From the NCBI RefSeq assembly GCF_017654485.1, contig NZ_CP061091.1, positions 2,920,501-2,984,500 of the forward strand: a stretch of 64,000 bases of DNA. The letters run 5' to 3'. Under the pieces are notes generated by a model. It saw only the letters and a program-made list of their open reading frames with translations, made no database searches and was not told where the DNA came from. The stretch is from Roseomonas marmotae. GTDB taxonomy: Bacteria > Pseudomonadota > Alphaproteobacteria > Acetobacterales > Acetobacteraceae. Every line of letters begins with the position of its first letter. The stretch's first letter is position 1. This document shows, in pieces, positions 17,669-26,083 of this stretch. Made by a program: the position numbers and the translations under genes.

Positions 17669-17801
17669 TTTTCTCGCGCCAGTAAAACTAGGTTCAGGAC
17701 CAAGTAAAAGAGGTTCAGGCTGCGTCTTGTGGGGCCGTGCTTCCGGTGGGTCCGACGGTGAGGTTTTCCCTCCGCCGAATTCACATCACCGCGACCTCTC
17801 G

Positions 17802-17838
17802 ATTTCGTGATCAGCCAAATGGCTGGTTAACACGAAAT
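17802..17838 (-). promoter_or_regulatory. nested inverted repeat upstream of CBM60-like gene
   Basis: Outer arms ATTTCGTG (17802-17809) and CACGAAAT (17831-17838) enclose inner arms AGCCA (17813-17817) and TGGCT (17820-17824). The result is a two-tier hairpin with 8 and 5 perfect base pairs. It could be an RNA leader structure of the minus-strand gene or a regulator site. Confidence 0.45.
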
Positions 17839-17857
17839 TTTCAACAAAATTTTGCCT

Positions 17858-17877
17858 ATATTACCGTTTTGTAATAT
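17858..17877. promoter_or_regulatory. candidate operator, ATATTAC-N6-GTAATAT
   Basis: Perfect 7-bp arms ATATTAC (17858-17864) and GTAATAT (17871-17877) around CGTTTT. The 13-bp centre-to-centre arm spacing suits a helix-turn-helix dimer. It lies about 190-210 bp upstream of the CBM60-like start codon. The cognate regulator is unknown; the XRE protein at 11087-11506 is one candidate. Confidence 0.45.
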
Positions 17878-18201
17878 TCCTGAGCGCGAAACGCCAGTGA
17901 AAGCCAAGATCAAGCATTGCCTTGGCCGTTCATAACAGCTGTTGCCGGAAAAGCTAGAGCTTTGCATCTCCGTGGGACATCGAGATTATTGCTAAGTTGA
18001 ATTCTCAACCTGGAAGTAATGGCGAGGACAGGCAGGCTGCGGGCGCAGGGCCGCGGAAGCGCCGGAATCCGCCAGGCGGGGACATGGCAGCAGTGACGCG
18101 ACGGACGGCCAATGCCGCTCCGGCGCGGTTTCTATTGAGGCACAGGCGGGCTAGTATCCGCCCCCTTTCCCGAACGCCCCGACCCTGACAGGCCCGACTG
18201 G

Positions 18202-19635
18202 ATGACCGAACTCGCCTTCCACAACAGCGCCACTCGCCGCCGCGAGGCCTTCGCGCCAATCGATGCGGAGCATGTGCGCCTCTATGTGTGCGGGCCCACG
18301 GTCTACGACCTCGCGCATCTCGGTAATGCGCGGCCGGTGGTCGTCTTCGACGTGCTGACGCGGCTGCTGCGGCGGATCTATCCGCGCGTCACCTATGTCC
18401 GGAACATTACGGACGTGGATGACAAGATCAACGCCCGCTCCACCGAGAGCGGCGAGCCGATCGGCGCCATCACCGCCCGCACCATCACCGACTTCCACCG
18501 CGACATGGCCGCGCTGGGCTGCCTGCCGCCGGATGAGGAGCCGCGCGCGACCGATAACATCGCGCAGATGATCAGCCTGATCGAAAAGCTGGTCGCGGGC
18601 GGCCATGCCTATGAGGCTGAGGGGCATGTGCTCTTCTCCGTGCCCAGCTATCCCGCCTATGGCCAGCTCTCCGGCCGTTCGCCGGAGGAGATGCTGGCGG
18701 GTGCCCGCGTGGAGGTCGCGCCCTACAAGCGTGACCCCGGCGACTTCGTGCTCTGGAAGCCCAGCGAGCCCGGCCTGCCGGGTTGGGACAGCCCCTGGGG
18801 CCGTGGCCGCCCGGGCTGGCATATCGAATGCTCGGCCATGTCCTGGCGTTATCTGGGGCCGGATTTCGACATCCACGGCGGCGGGCATGACCTTCTCTTC
18901 CCGCATCATGAGAATGAGCTGGCGCAGTCCGTCTGCGCCTTCCCCGGCAGCCGTTTCGCCCGGATGTGGCTGCACAACGGCATGCTGCTGGTGAATGGGG
19001 AGAAGATGTCGAAGTCGCTCGGCAATTTCCTGACCGTGCGCGACATCCTGGAGCGTGGCCCCTGGGCCGGGGAAGCCTTCCGCCTGCTGCTGCTGAAGAC
19101 CCATTACCGCGCCGCGCTGGACTATACGGTCGAGCGGCTGGAGGAAGCGCGGGGTGAACTGGACGACTTCTATGCCCTGCTGGCCCGCGACCTGCCGCTG
19201 CCGGAAGCCGATGACGCGCTCGTGGCGGAAATGGCGGAATGGGCGCTGGAGCCGTTGGGGGATGACCTGAACACCCCCCTCGCCATCGCCCGGCTGCGTG
19301 ACCTCCGCACGCTGGAGAATGTGGCGACGGTGGGTGGCTCCGCCACCGCCGTGCTCAGCCGCATCGGCCGCCATTGGGAACCGAAATCCGGCCAGGCGGC
19401 GGCGGCGCTGCGGCAGGCGGCGGGCGTGCTCGGCCTGCTTGGCTCCGCCCCACAGGCATGGCGCCAGGGTGGCGCGGAGGATGAGAATGCGGCAATCGAG
19501 GCCGCCATCGCCGCCCGCCTCGCCGCCCGTGCCGCGAAGAACTGGGCGGAGGCCGACCGCATCCGCGCCGATCTGACGGCCCAGGGCATCGTGCTGGAGG
19601 ATTCCGCCTCCGGCACCACCTGGCGCCGGGCCTGA
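18202..19635 (+). CDS. cysS: cysteinyl-tRNA synthetase
   Basis: 477 residues, the usual length for CysRS. It charges tRNA-Cys in the cytoplasm through cysteinyl-AMP. The class-I signatures are present. A zinc-binding Cys30 sits in YVCGPTVYDLAHLGNARP, whose HLGN (39-42) is the HIGH-motif variant. The zinc site continues with HIECSAM and HGGGHDLLFPHHENE, and the KMSKSLGNF loop follows. The C-terminal anticodon-binding region ends with an Ala/Arg-rich helical segment. The ATG at 18202 is the natural start because MTELAFHNSATRRREAF matches the family opening. It is monocistronic or the first gene before a 204-bp gap; a long GC hairpin follows. Confidence 0.97.
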   Translation: MTELAFHNSATRRREAFAPIDAEHVRLYVCGPTVYDLAHLGNARPVVVFDVLTRLLRRIYPRVTYVRNITDVDDKINARSTESGEPIGAITARTITDFHRDMAALGCLPPDEEPRATDNIAQMISLIEKLVAGGHAYEAEGHVLFSVPSYPAYGQLSGRSPEEMLAGARVEVAPYKRDPGDFVLWKPSEPGLPGWDSPWGRGRPGWHIECSAMSWRYLGPDFDIHGGGHDLLFPHHENELAQSVCAFPGSRFARMWLHNGMLLVNGEKMSKSLGNFLTVRDILERGPWAGEAFRLLLLKTHYRAALDYTVERLEEARGELDDFYALLARDLPLPEADDALVAEMAEWALEPLGDDLNTPLAIARLRDLRTLENVATVGGSATAVLSRIGRHWEPKSGQAAAALRQAAGVLGLLGSAPQAWRQGGAEDENAAIEAAIAARLAARAAKNWAEADRIRADLTAQGIVLEDSASGTTWRRA

Positions 19636-19644
19636 GCCAGCCCT

Positions 19645-19693
19645 CGGCCGCCGCCGCCCGTCGCCCATGCGGCGGCGAGACAGGCGGCGGCCG
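19645..19693. other. long GC-rich hairpin after cysS
   Basis: Perfect 11-bp arms CGGCCGCCGCC (19645-19655) and GGCGGCGGCCG (19683-19693) flank a 27-base loop that itself can fold. No T-run follows, so it is not a classical intrinsic terminator. It could stabilise the cysS 3' end. Confidence 0.35.
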
Positions 19694-19839
19694 CGGCGGT
19701 GGCGTCCATGCCCGCCAGCATCGCAGGGCAGCCATGCGAGGCCAGCGCATAGGCATGTGCGGATCTCAACAGGCGGAGTACCTCTTGCCTTCCCACAGGG
19801 GTAAGGGCCCATCTGCGGGAGGATGAGATCCAACCGGGA

Positions 19840-20205
19840 ATGTCCACCATGAAGCCTCTGGTTATCGCCGCGACCCTGTTTCTCTCCTTCACTGGCGTCA
19901 CCCTGGCGCAGCATGCGGATCACGGCGCAGCCAAGCCCGCGGCCGGGTCGGAAAGCGCCTCGACCCGCGCTTTCCGGGATTCGATGATGCGAATGCACAA
20001 GAACATGGACATCCCCTATACCGGCGACGCTGACCGCGACTTCGCCGCCGGGATGATCCCGCACCACCAGGGCGCCATCGACATGGCCCGGATCGAGCTC
20101 GAGCACGGCAAGGACCCGGAGATGCGGAAGCTGGCGCAGGAGATCATCGTGGCCCAGGAGAAGGAGATCGCGCAGCTCCGCGCCTTCTTGGCCCGGGCGC
20201 GCTAA
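19840..20205 (+). CDS. DUF305 family periplasmic protein
   Basis: 121 residues with a cleavable signal peptide ([21 protein letters not shown], preceded by three residues if the ATG at 19840 is used; an internal ATG at 19849 is an alternative). The mature part is one DUF305 four-helix domain. It contains the Met/His-rich motifs [20 protein letters not shown] and [16 protein letters not shown], which resemble those of copper-associated CopM-like proteins. It probably binds metal (Cu or Ag) in the periplasm. It stands alone, with cysS upstream and trmJ downstream, so no metal-resistance operon is evident. Confidence 0.85.
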   Translation: MSTMKPLVIAATLFLSFTGVTLAQHADHGAAKPAAGSESASTRAFRDSMMRMHKNMDIPYTGDADRDFAAGMIPHHQGAIDMARIELEHGKDPEMRKLAQEIIVAQEKEIAQLRAFLARAR

Positions 20206-20280
20206 CCCCTTTCCGTGCGGGCGCGGCGGGGCTATCGGGGCGGCCATGTTCACTGCCACGCCCGTAAGGATGCCTGCCCC

Positions 20281-21117
20281 ATGACCGGCCGCGACGGCGG
20301 CGCCGATCTGGCGCCCCTGCCGGGCGAGAGCCCGATCGTCGTCCTCGTGCGCCCGCAGCTGGCCGAAAATATCGGCATGGTGGCGCGCGCCATGGCCAAT
20401 GGCGGACTGTTCCACCTGCGTCTCGTCGCCCCGCGCGACGGCTGGCCGCAGGAGCGGGCCTGGTATGCCTCCTCCGGCGCCGATCGCATCCTGGATGCCG
20501 CCACGGTGCATGAGACGGTGGCCGACGCCGTGGCCGATTGCCACCGGGTGCTGGCCACCTGCCCCCGCCCTCGCCACGTCATCGTGCCAGTCATGACCGC
20601 GCGCGGCGCGGCGGACGAGCTGGTGAAGATCTGCCGCACCGACGGGCACCGCGTCGCCATCCTCTTCGGCCCCGAGCGCGCGGGGCTGGATACCGAGGAC
20701 ATGGCCCGGGCCGATACGCTGGTGCGCTATCCGCTCAACCCCAGGCATATGTCGCTGAACCTGGCGCAGGCCGTGATGATCATGGCCTATGAATGGTGGA
20801 ACGCGGCCGAGGACAGCACGCCGCCGCGCCAGCTCATGACCAACGAGACCCAGGTCGCCACCAAGGGCGAGTTGGACAATTTCCTGGAACGGCTGGTGCG
20901 GGAGCTGGATGCCAGCGGCTTCCTCGACAACCACCCGAAGCGCGCGGGCATGGTGCGCAACCTCCGCCACTGGTTCAACCGGGGCGAGGTGACGACGCAG
21001 GAGCTGCGCACCTTGCACGGTGTCGTCAGCGAACTTTCCAAGGGTCGCATGCTGCGCGGCCGGCCGGCGGAGGAAGATCCGCCGCTGCCCTGGCTGGAAG
21101 ACAGTTTGCCGCGTTGA
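20281..21117 (+). CDS. trmJ: tRNA (cytidine/uridine-2'-O-)-methyltransferase TrmJ family
   Basis: 278 residues from the ATG at 20281. An upstream GTG at 20215 would add 22 unlikely residues. This is a SpoU/TrmH-type trefoil-knot methyltransferase: PIVVLVRPQLAENIGMVARAM at the N-terminus (motif 1 Arg/Asn), VAILFGPERAGLDTEDM (motif 2), and YPLNPRHMSLNLAQAVMIMAYE (motif 3). The group-1 family with this C-terminal helical extension 2'-O-methylates position 32 of tRNAs using SAM. It is read in the same direction as the DUF305 gene with a 75-bp gap, probably as an independent unit. The family call is firm and the exact tRNA set is by homology. Confidence 0.88.
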   Translation: MTGRDGGADLAPLPGESPIVVLVRPQLAENIGMVARAMANGGLFHLRLVAPRDGWPQERAWYASSGADRILDAATVHETVADAVADCHRVLATCPRPRHVIVPVMTARGAADELVKICRTDGHRVAILFGPERAGLDTEDMARADTLVRYPLNPRHMSLNLAQAVMIMAYEWWNAAEDSTPPRQLMTNETQVATKGELDNFLERLVRELDASGFLDNHPKRAGMVRNLRHWFNRGEVTTQELRTLHGVVSELSKGRMLRGRPAEEDPPLPWLEDSLPR

Positions 21118-21182
21118 CGCTGCGCGAGGCGGCTGCCTAGTCTTCCCCAAAGTCCCGCCAAGAGGGGGACAGGGAGGAAGAT

Positions 21183-22772
21183 ATGATGCACCGCCGTACC
21201 CTGCTGCAGGGGGCCGCGCTGGGAGGCCTGGCCCTGGCCCGCCCGGCCCTCGCCCAGCCGACCCGTGGCTCCACGCTCCGCTTCGTGCCGCAGGCCAATC
21301 TGACGGCGCTGGACCCGATCTGGACATCGGCGATCGTCACGCAGATCCATGGCTACCATGTCTTCGACACGCTCTATGGCGTGGATGGCAACCAGCGGGC
21401 GCTGCCGCAGATGGCGGAAGGCCATACCGTCTCGGACGACCGCCGCACCTGGCGCATCCGCCTGCGGGAGGGCCTGCGCTTCCATGACGGGGAGCCGGTG
21501 CTGGCCCGCGACGCCGCCGCCAGCTTGGAACGCTGGTCGAAGCGCGACCCCTTCGGCCAGACCCTGGCCAAGGTGGTGGAAAGCTGGGGCACCGCCGATG
21601 ACCGCACCATCGAGATCAAGCTGACCCGCCCCTTCCCGATGCTGCTGGACGCCATCGCGAAGCCCGACGCGAATATCGCCGTCATCATGCCGGAGCGCCT
21701 TGCACGCACCGATGCCAATGCGCAGGTGGGGGAGGTCATCGGCTCCGGCCCCTACCGCTTCCTGAAGGATGAATTCGTCGCCGGCAGCCGCTCGGCCTAT
21801 GGGAAGTTCGACGGCTATGTGCCGCGGGAGGGCACGCCGGACTGGACCAGCGGCGGCAAGGTGGCGCATTTCAACCGGGTCGAATGGCATGTGCTGCCCG
21901 ACCCCTCCACCGCCGTCGCGGCCCTAAGCAATGGCGAGGTGGACTGGGTGGACCAGCCGCTGGCCGACCTGATCCCGAGCTTGCAGCGCAACCGCAACGT
22001 CAAGATCGATACGCTGGCGACATCGGGCTTCATGAGCCTGATGCGGCTGAACCACCTGCAGCCCCCCTTCAACAATCCGAAGGTCCGCCGCGCGGTGGCG
22101 CTGGCCGTCAACCAAGCCGACTACATGGGCGTCACGCTGGGCCAGGACCAGTCCGTCTGGCGCGAATGCCGCAGCCTCTTCCCCTGTGGCACGCCCTGGG
22201 CCACAGAGGATCTCTCCGAACTCGCCAGCCATCCGCGCAGCCTTGACCGCGCCAAGGCGGCGCTCGCGGAATCCGGCTATGCGGGGGAGAAGGTGGTGAT
22301 CATCAACCCCACTGATTTCCCGCTGATCGGCCCGCATGGCCAACTCACGGCGGATCTGCTGACGCGCATCGGCATGAATGTGGACCTGATGGAAAGCGAC
22401 TGGGGCACGGTGGTGCAGCGCCGCGTGTCGCGTGAGCCCGTGGAGAAGGGCGGCTGGAGCATCTTCCACACCTATGGCTCCTCCATGTCCTACATCAGCC
22501 CGGCGGTCTCCTCGCTGGTGAAGGGCACCGGGGCCAGCGGCTGGTTCGGCTGGTATGAAAGCCCGAAGATGGAGGAGATGATCCAGGCCTGGCTGGATGC
22601 GCCGGACCAGGACGCGCAGAAGAAGGTGGCTGACCAGATCAACAGGCTGGCGCAGGATGATGTCGCCACCATCCCGCTGGGCCAGTTCTTCATCCGCACG
22701 GCCTATCGCAACAACCTGACCGGCTTCGTGAAGGGCAGCATGCCCTATCCCTGGGGCGTGCGGCCGGCCTAG
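21183..22772 (+). CDS. ABC transporter substrate-binding protein, family 5 (peptide/nickel type)
   Basis: 529 residues. The N-terminus MMHRRTLLQGAALGGLALARPALAQ is a secretion signal with an RR pair. The mature protein follows the SBP_bac_5 pattern: TLRFVPQANLTALDPIWTS, then MAEGHTVSDDRRTWRIRLREGLRFHDGEPV, and NNPKVRRAVALAVNQADYM. It should bind an oligopeptide or similar solute in the periplasm. A strong GGAGG lies 5 bases before the first ATG; a second ATG follows three bases later. No permease or ATPase gene lies beside it, so it must share a transporter encoded elsewhere. Its TAG stop overlaps, within CTAG, the stop of the convergent esterase gene. Confidence 0.9.
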   Translation: MMHRRTLLQGAALGGLALARPALAQPTRGSTLRFVPQANLTALDPIWTSAIVTQIHGYHVFDTLYGVDGNQRALPQMAEGHTVSDDRRTWRIRLREGLRFHDGEPVLARDAAASLERWSKRDPFGQTLAKVVESWGTADDRTIEIKLTRPFPMLLDAIAKPDANIAVIMPERLARTDANAQVGEVIGSGPYRFLKDEFVAGSRSAYGKFDGYVPREGTPDWTSGGKVAHFNRVEWHVLPDPSTAVAALSNGEVDWVDQPLADLIPSLQRNRNVKIDTLATSGFMSLMRLNHLQPPFNNPKVRRAVALAVNQADYMGVTLGQDQSVWRECRSLFPCGTPWATEDLSELASHPRSLDRAKAALAESGYAGEKVVIINPTDFPLIGPHGQLTADLLTRIGMNVDLMESDWGTVVQRRVSREPVEKGGWSIFHTYGSSMSYISPAVSSLVKGTGASGWFGWYESPKMEEMIQAWLDAPDQDAQKKVADQINRLAQDDVATIPLGQFFIRTAYRNNLTGFVKGSMPYPWGVRPA

Positions 22773-23713
22773 CCCATGACCTTTCGCAGCCAGCGCCCGC
22801 TGGCTGCGAAGGCGCGGTCGGCGGCGCCGACATGCCCCGCCGACCGCAGGAAGCCATGCACGGTGCCGGCGAAGAATTCCTCGTCCACATCAACGCCGGC
22901 CTCGCGCAGCTTCGCGGCCATGGCGAAATTCTCGCTGGCCAGCACATCGAGTTCCGTCAGCGTCATATGCACGGGCGGAAGGCCACGCAGGTCGGCGCGC
23001 AGCGGTGCGGCGAAGGGATTCACCCGGTCCGCCGCCTGCGGCGCGTAGCAGTCCCAGTAGAAGCGCATCCGCTCGCGCGTCAGGCCAAAGCCTTCCGCGA
23101 ATTCCTCGTAGGATTCCGTGTCGAGGCGGCTGTCATAGACGCCATAGCCCAGCAGCAACCCTCGCAGGCGCAACGCCGGCGCCACCTCCCGCAGCATCAG
23201 CGCGGAACCCAGCGCCAGATTGGCGCCCGCCGAATCTCCGCCCAGCACCATGCGCGCGGGGTCGAGCCCCCATTCGCCGCCCTGCGCCGCCACCGCCCGC
23301 GCGATGCCCGCGCATTCCTCCAGCGCCTGGGGGAAGACGGCCTCGGGGCTGAGCGCGTAGTCCGGCCCCAGCACGGCGCAGCCCGAGGCCGCGGCATATT
23401 CGCGCATGGTGCGGTCATGCGTGTCGATGCTGTTCCAGACCCAGCCGCCGCCATGCAGATAGACCAGCACGGGCAAAGGCCCCTGCCCCGCCACCGGCTT
23501 GTGCAGCCGGCACTGAATGCGCCGCCCCCGCACGGGCAGCCAGAACTCGCGGGTCTCCGCCATCTCCGGCCCGCCGCCGAGGGTCAGGTTCAGCGCGTCA
23601 TTGATGGCGCGCGCCTCGTCGAAGGGCCGCATCAGCCGGATGGGCGGGAAGGCCTTGGCCCGCTCCTCCATCATCGCGTTGAAGGCGGCCATCTCCGGGT
23701 CGATACGGTGCAT
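22769..23713 (-). CDS. alpha/beta hydrolase, hormone-sensitive-lipase family
   Basis: 314 residues from the ATG at 23713, four bases after the glutathione reductase stop. The HSL-family oxyanion motif HGGGW is at 87-91 and the nucleophile elbow GDSAG at 159-163 (Ser161). An acidic residue in LTELDVLASEN and a His in GTVHGFLRS complete the triad. The protein is a cytoplasmic esterase/lipase with unknown substrate. The four-base gap indicates an operon with glutathione reductase. The 3' end meets the convergent receptor gene in a shared CTAG. Confidence 0.9.
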   Translation of the reverse strand: MHRIDPEMAAFNAMMEERAKAFPPIRLMRPFDEARAINDALNLTLGGGPEMAETREFWLPVRGRRIQCRLHKPVAGQGPLPVLVYLHGGGWVWNSIDTHDRTMREYAAASGCAVLGPDYALSPEAVFPQALEECAGIARAVAAQGGEWGLDPARMVLGGDSAGANLALGSALMLREVAPALRLRGLLLGYGVYDSRLDTESYEEFAEGFGLTRERMRFYWDCYAPQAADRVNPFAAPLRADLRGLPPVHMTLTELDVLASENFAMAAKLREAGVDVDEEFFAGTVHGFLRSAGHVGAADRAFAASGRWLRKVMG

Positions 23714-23717
23714 GGGA

Positions 23718-25079
23718 TCACCCCACCTGCCGGGTGATGGTGCGCAGGGTGACGAATTCCTCGGCCGCCGTGGGATGGATGCCGATGGTCGCGTCGAAAT
23801 CCTGCTTGGTGGCGCCAGCGACAATCGCGATGGCGATGCCCTGCATCATTTCCGCCGCGTCGTCGCCCAGCATATGCGCGCCGACCACCTTCTGGCTGGC
23901 CCGGTCCACCACCAGCTTCATCACCGTCTTGCGCGCCCGCTTGCTAATGGTGTGGCGCATGGGCGTAAAGCGGGTCAGGTAGATATCGACCGGCCCCTGC
24001 GCCGCGGCCAGTTCCTCCGTCAGCCCCACCGTGGCGGCGGGCGGGATGGTGAAGACGGCTGTGGGCACATTCTGCAGGTTGGCGGTGCGCGGCTTGTTGC
24101 CGAAGAGAGTATCCGCCAGGGCATGGCCCTGCGCCGTCGCCACCGGGGTCAGGTTCAGCTGGTCCGTCACATCGCCCAGGGCAAAGATATGCGGCTGGCG
24201 CGTGGTCTGCCGGGCATCCACGGGAATGGCACCGAAGCGGCCGGTGACGATCTCCGCCGCCTCAAGGTTCAGCCCGCCGGTATTGGCGACGCGGCCGGTG
24301 GCGAACATCACGGCATCCACCGTCGCCGCCTGCCCGCCAGCCGTGGCCACCCGGATGCCATCCGCCGTCTTCTCCAGGCTGGCGATCTCGTGGCCGACAT
24401 GCTGGCGGATGCCCAGCGCATCCAGCGCGTCGCGCATCGCCTCGCGGATATCGTGGTCGAAGCCGCGCAGCGGCAGAGACTGGCGATAGACCAGATCCAC
24501 CTCCGCCCCCAGGGCCCGCAGCAGGGAGGCGAATTCCAGCGCGATATACCCGCCGCCCACCACGGCCACGCGCCGCGGCATCTCCTCCAGCGTGAAGAGG
24601 TCGTCGGAGATCATGCCCAGCTCAGCGCCCGGGATATCCGGCTTCACCGGATGCCCGCCGGTGGCGATGACGATCCGCTCCGCCGTCACGCGCCGGCCGC
24701 CGACGTCCAGGGTATGTGGGTCGATGAAGGTGGCGCGGCACTCGAAGGGGGTGACGCCGGCATTGGCCAGCAGCCGGCCGTAGATGGCGGAAAGGCGCTC
24801 CACCTCGGCATCCCGTGCCTCCTTCAGCACGGACCAGCGATGCTGGCCCTTGACCATCTCCTGCCAGCCGAAGGCCGCGGCCTCCTCGGCCCAGAGGCCG
24901 TATTCGCCGGCATTCACCATGATCTTCTTGGGCACGCAGCCGACATTGACGCAGGTGCCGCCCCAGAACCGCTCCTCCGCCACCGCCACCCTGGCGCCAT
25001 GGGTGGCGGAGATGCGGGCGCAGCGCACGCCGGCCGAGCCGCCGCCGATGACGAAAAGGTCGAAGTCATAGGCGCTCAT
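23718..25079 (-). CDS. gor: glutathione-disulfide reductase
   Basis: 453 residues, normal for the class-I pyridine nucleotide-disulfide oxidoreductases. It has an N-terminal FAD motif (FVIGGGSAGVRCAR), the redox-active pair in GGTCVNVGCVPKK (Cys43/Cys48), an NAD(P)H motif (VAVVGGGYIALEFASLLRALG), a second FAD motif with FALGDVTDQLNL, and the C-terminal catalytic GIHPTAAEEF. It reduces GSSG with NADPH. The pattern fits glutathione reductase better than dihydrolipoamide or mercuric reductase. It diverges from the BigR-like regulator across a 126-bp gap that contains that regulator's candidate operators, so it may be sulfur-stress controlled. Confidence 0.92.
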   Translation of the reverse strand: MSAYDFDLFVIGGGSAGVRCARISATHGARVAVAEERFWGGTCVNVGCVPKKIMVNAGEYGLWAEEAAAFGWQEMVKGQHRWSVLKEARDAEVERLSAIYGRLLANAGVTPFECRATFIDPHTLDVGGRRVTAERIVIATGGHPVKPDIPGAELGMISDDLFTLEEMPRRVAVVGGGYIALEFASLLRALGAEVDLVYRQSLPLRGFDHDIREAMRDALDALGIRQHVGHEIASLEKTADGIRVATAGGQAATVDAVMFATGRVANTGGLNLEAAEIVTGRFGAIPVDARQTTRQPHIFALGDVTDQLNLTPVATAQGHALADTLFGNKPRTANLQNVPTAVFTIPPAATVGLTEELAAAQGPVDIYLTRFTPMRHTISKRARKTVMKLVVDRASQKVVGAHMLGDDAAEMMQGIAIAIVAGATKQDFDATIGIHPTAAEEFVTLRTITRQVG

Positions 25080-25166
25080 CTCGGGAGGTCCTCTCAGCTG
25101 CCACCCGCAAGAAAGGTGTGGTGGGGGCAGCCGTCAAGGCATCGCGGGTCAGCCCTGGACTTTAAA

Positions 25167-25195
25167 TTAGAAAATACTAAATTAGATTTCTCTAA
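25167..25195. promoter_or_regulatory. tandem TTAG-N6-CTAA operators for the BigR-like repressor
   Basis: Two identical half-site pairs, TTAG-N6-CTAA at 25167-25180 and 25182-25195, are centred 15 bp apart in an AT-rich patch of otherwise GC-rich DNA. They lie just before the AAAGGA ribosome site of the BigR-like gene. Occupation would block its promoter and possibly also that of the divergent gor operon. Confidence 0.7.
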
Positions 25196-25205
25196 AGGAA
25201 AGCCG

Positions 25206-25535
25206 ATGCCACCCGACCTCGCCGATCTCGAAGCCCGCGCCGCCGAGGCCGCCGCCCTGCTGCGGCAGCTCTCCCATGAAGGCCGCCTGCTGCTGCTCTG
25301 CCACCTGGTGATGGAAGGCGAGATGCCGGTGAAGCGGCTGGCTGGCGCGGTGCGCCTGTCGCAATCCGCCCTCTCCCAGCATCTGGCGCAGCTACGGCGG
25401 GACGGGCTGGTGGCGACGCGGCGGGAAGGCACCACCATCCACTATCGGCTGGCCGACCCCCGCATCGCCACGCTGATCGGCACCTTGCGGGACCTGTTCT
25501 GCCCCTCCGAACCCCGGCACGAGGACACGCCATGA
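25206..25535 (+). CDS. ArsR-family regulator, BigR/SqrR/YgaV-like persulfide sensor
   Basis: 109 residues from the ATG at 25206, preceded by AAAGGAA. The winged helix-turn-helix is clear: EGRLLLLCHLVMEGEMPVKRL, LSQSALSQHLAQLRRDGLV, and TTIHYRLAD. Two cysteines sit at Cys32 and Cys99, 67 residues apart, almost the spacing of the two redox cysteines in BigR and SqrR, which form a tetrasulfide bridge on exposure to persulfides. That makes it a probable repressor released by reactive sulfur. It overlaps the rhodanese gene (ATGA). The arsenic-sensing ELCVCD motif of true ArsR is absent, which argues against metal sensing. Confidence 0.85.
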   Translation: MPPDLADLEARAAEAAALLRQLSHEGRLLLLCHLVMEGEMPVKRLAGAVRLSQSALSQHLAQLRRDGLVATRREGTTIHYRLADPRIATLIGTLRDLFCPSEPRHEDTP

Positions 25536-26062
25536 CCCTCCCCACCCTCTCTCCGCAGGAGGCTGCCCGGCGCCTGCGGGACGGCACCGCCGTCCTGGCC
25601 GATATCCGGGAGGCGGATGAGCGCGCCCGCGCACGCATTGCCGGCTCCGCCGCGCTTCCACTCTCCCGGCTGGCAGGCGCGGCGGCACCCGGGCGGGCGG
25701 ATCAGGCGGTGATCTTCCATTGCCTGTCCGGCGCCCGCACCGCGCAGAACGCGGCGGCGCTGGCTGGCACCGCGGCTGGGCGGCCCGCCCTCATCCTGGA
25801 AGGCGGCCTGCGCGCGTGGCAGGCGGCGGGGCTGCCGGTGGAAAGCGACGCGCGCGCGCCCATGCCGATCATGCGGCAGGTGCAGATCGTCGCGGGTGGG
25901 CTGGTGGTGCTGGGCGCGTTGGGCGGCGCCCTGTGGCACCCTGCGCTGCACGCGGTCTCCGCCTTCATCGGCGCCGGGCTGGTATTCTCGGGGGTGACGG
26001 GCACCTGCGGGATGGGCGCGCTGCTGGGCAAGATGCCCTGGAACGGACGGCGGCCGGCCTGA
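25532..26062 (+). CDS. rhodanese domain + DUF2892 membrane protein (YgaP-like)
   Basis: 176 residues. Residues about 5-112 form a rhodanese domain with active-site Cys64 in FHCLSGARTAQN. Residues about 120-165 contain two transmembrane segments of DUF2892 type, ending CGMGALLGKMPWN. The protein should carry a persulfide on Cys64 at the cytoplasmic face of the inner membrane. Its gene overlaps the BigR-like sensor gene by ATGA, the arrangement known for bigR- and ygaV-type operons. No persulfide dioxygenase (Blh/ETHE1) or sulfide:quinone reductase lies next to it, so the operon is a short version. Confidence 0.88.
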   Translation: MTLPTLSPQEAARRLRDGTAVLADIREADERARARIAGSAALPLSRLAGAAAPGRADQAVIFHCLSGARTAQNAAALAGTAAGRPALILEGGLRAWQAAGLPVESDARAPMPIMRQVQIVAGGLVVLGALGGALWHPALHAVSAFIGAGLVFSGVTGTCGMGALLGKMPWNGRRPA

Positions 26063-26083
26063 GCCCGGCCGCCATCCCGCCGC

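Larger units (their letters stand above)
17669..18201. other. AT-rich divergent intergenic region with two inverted repeats
   Basis: 533 bp between the start of the minus-strand CBM60-like gene and cysS on the plus strand. No gene is seen. The stretch 17800-18000 is AT-rich and contains a nested hairpin (17802-17838) and a 7-bp-arm inverted repeat (17858-17877). It probably carries the promoter and control sites of the CBM60-like gene. The cysS promoter should be nearer 18000-18190, but no clear -35/-10 pair could be chosen. Confidence 0.6.

Noticed and set aside
14546..17707. Very long open frame (over 1000 codons) on the plus strand opposite the CBM60-like gene
   Set aside because: It is the antisense of a GC-rich coding gene with three clear protein modules. 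The plus-strand translation is His/Arg/Gly low-complexity with no domain.
18151..21327. Minus-strand frame of over 1000 codons across cysS, DUF305 and trmJ
   Set aside because: It spans three plus-strand genes with strong signatures and several intergenic gaps, so it is a GC-bias artefact.
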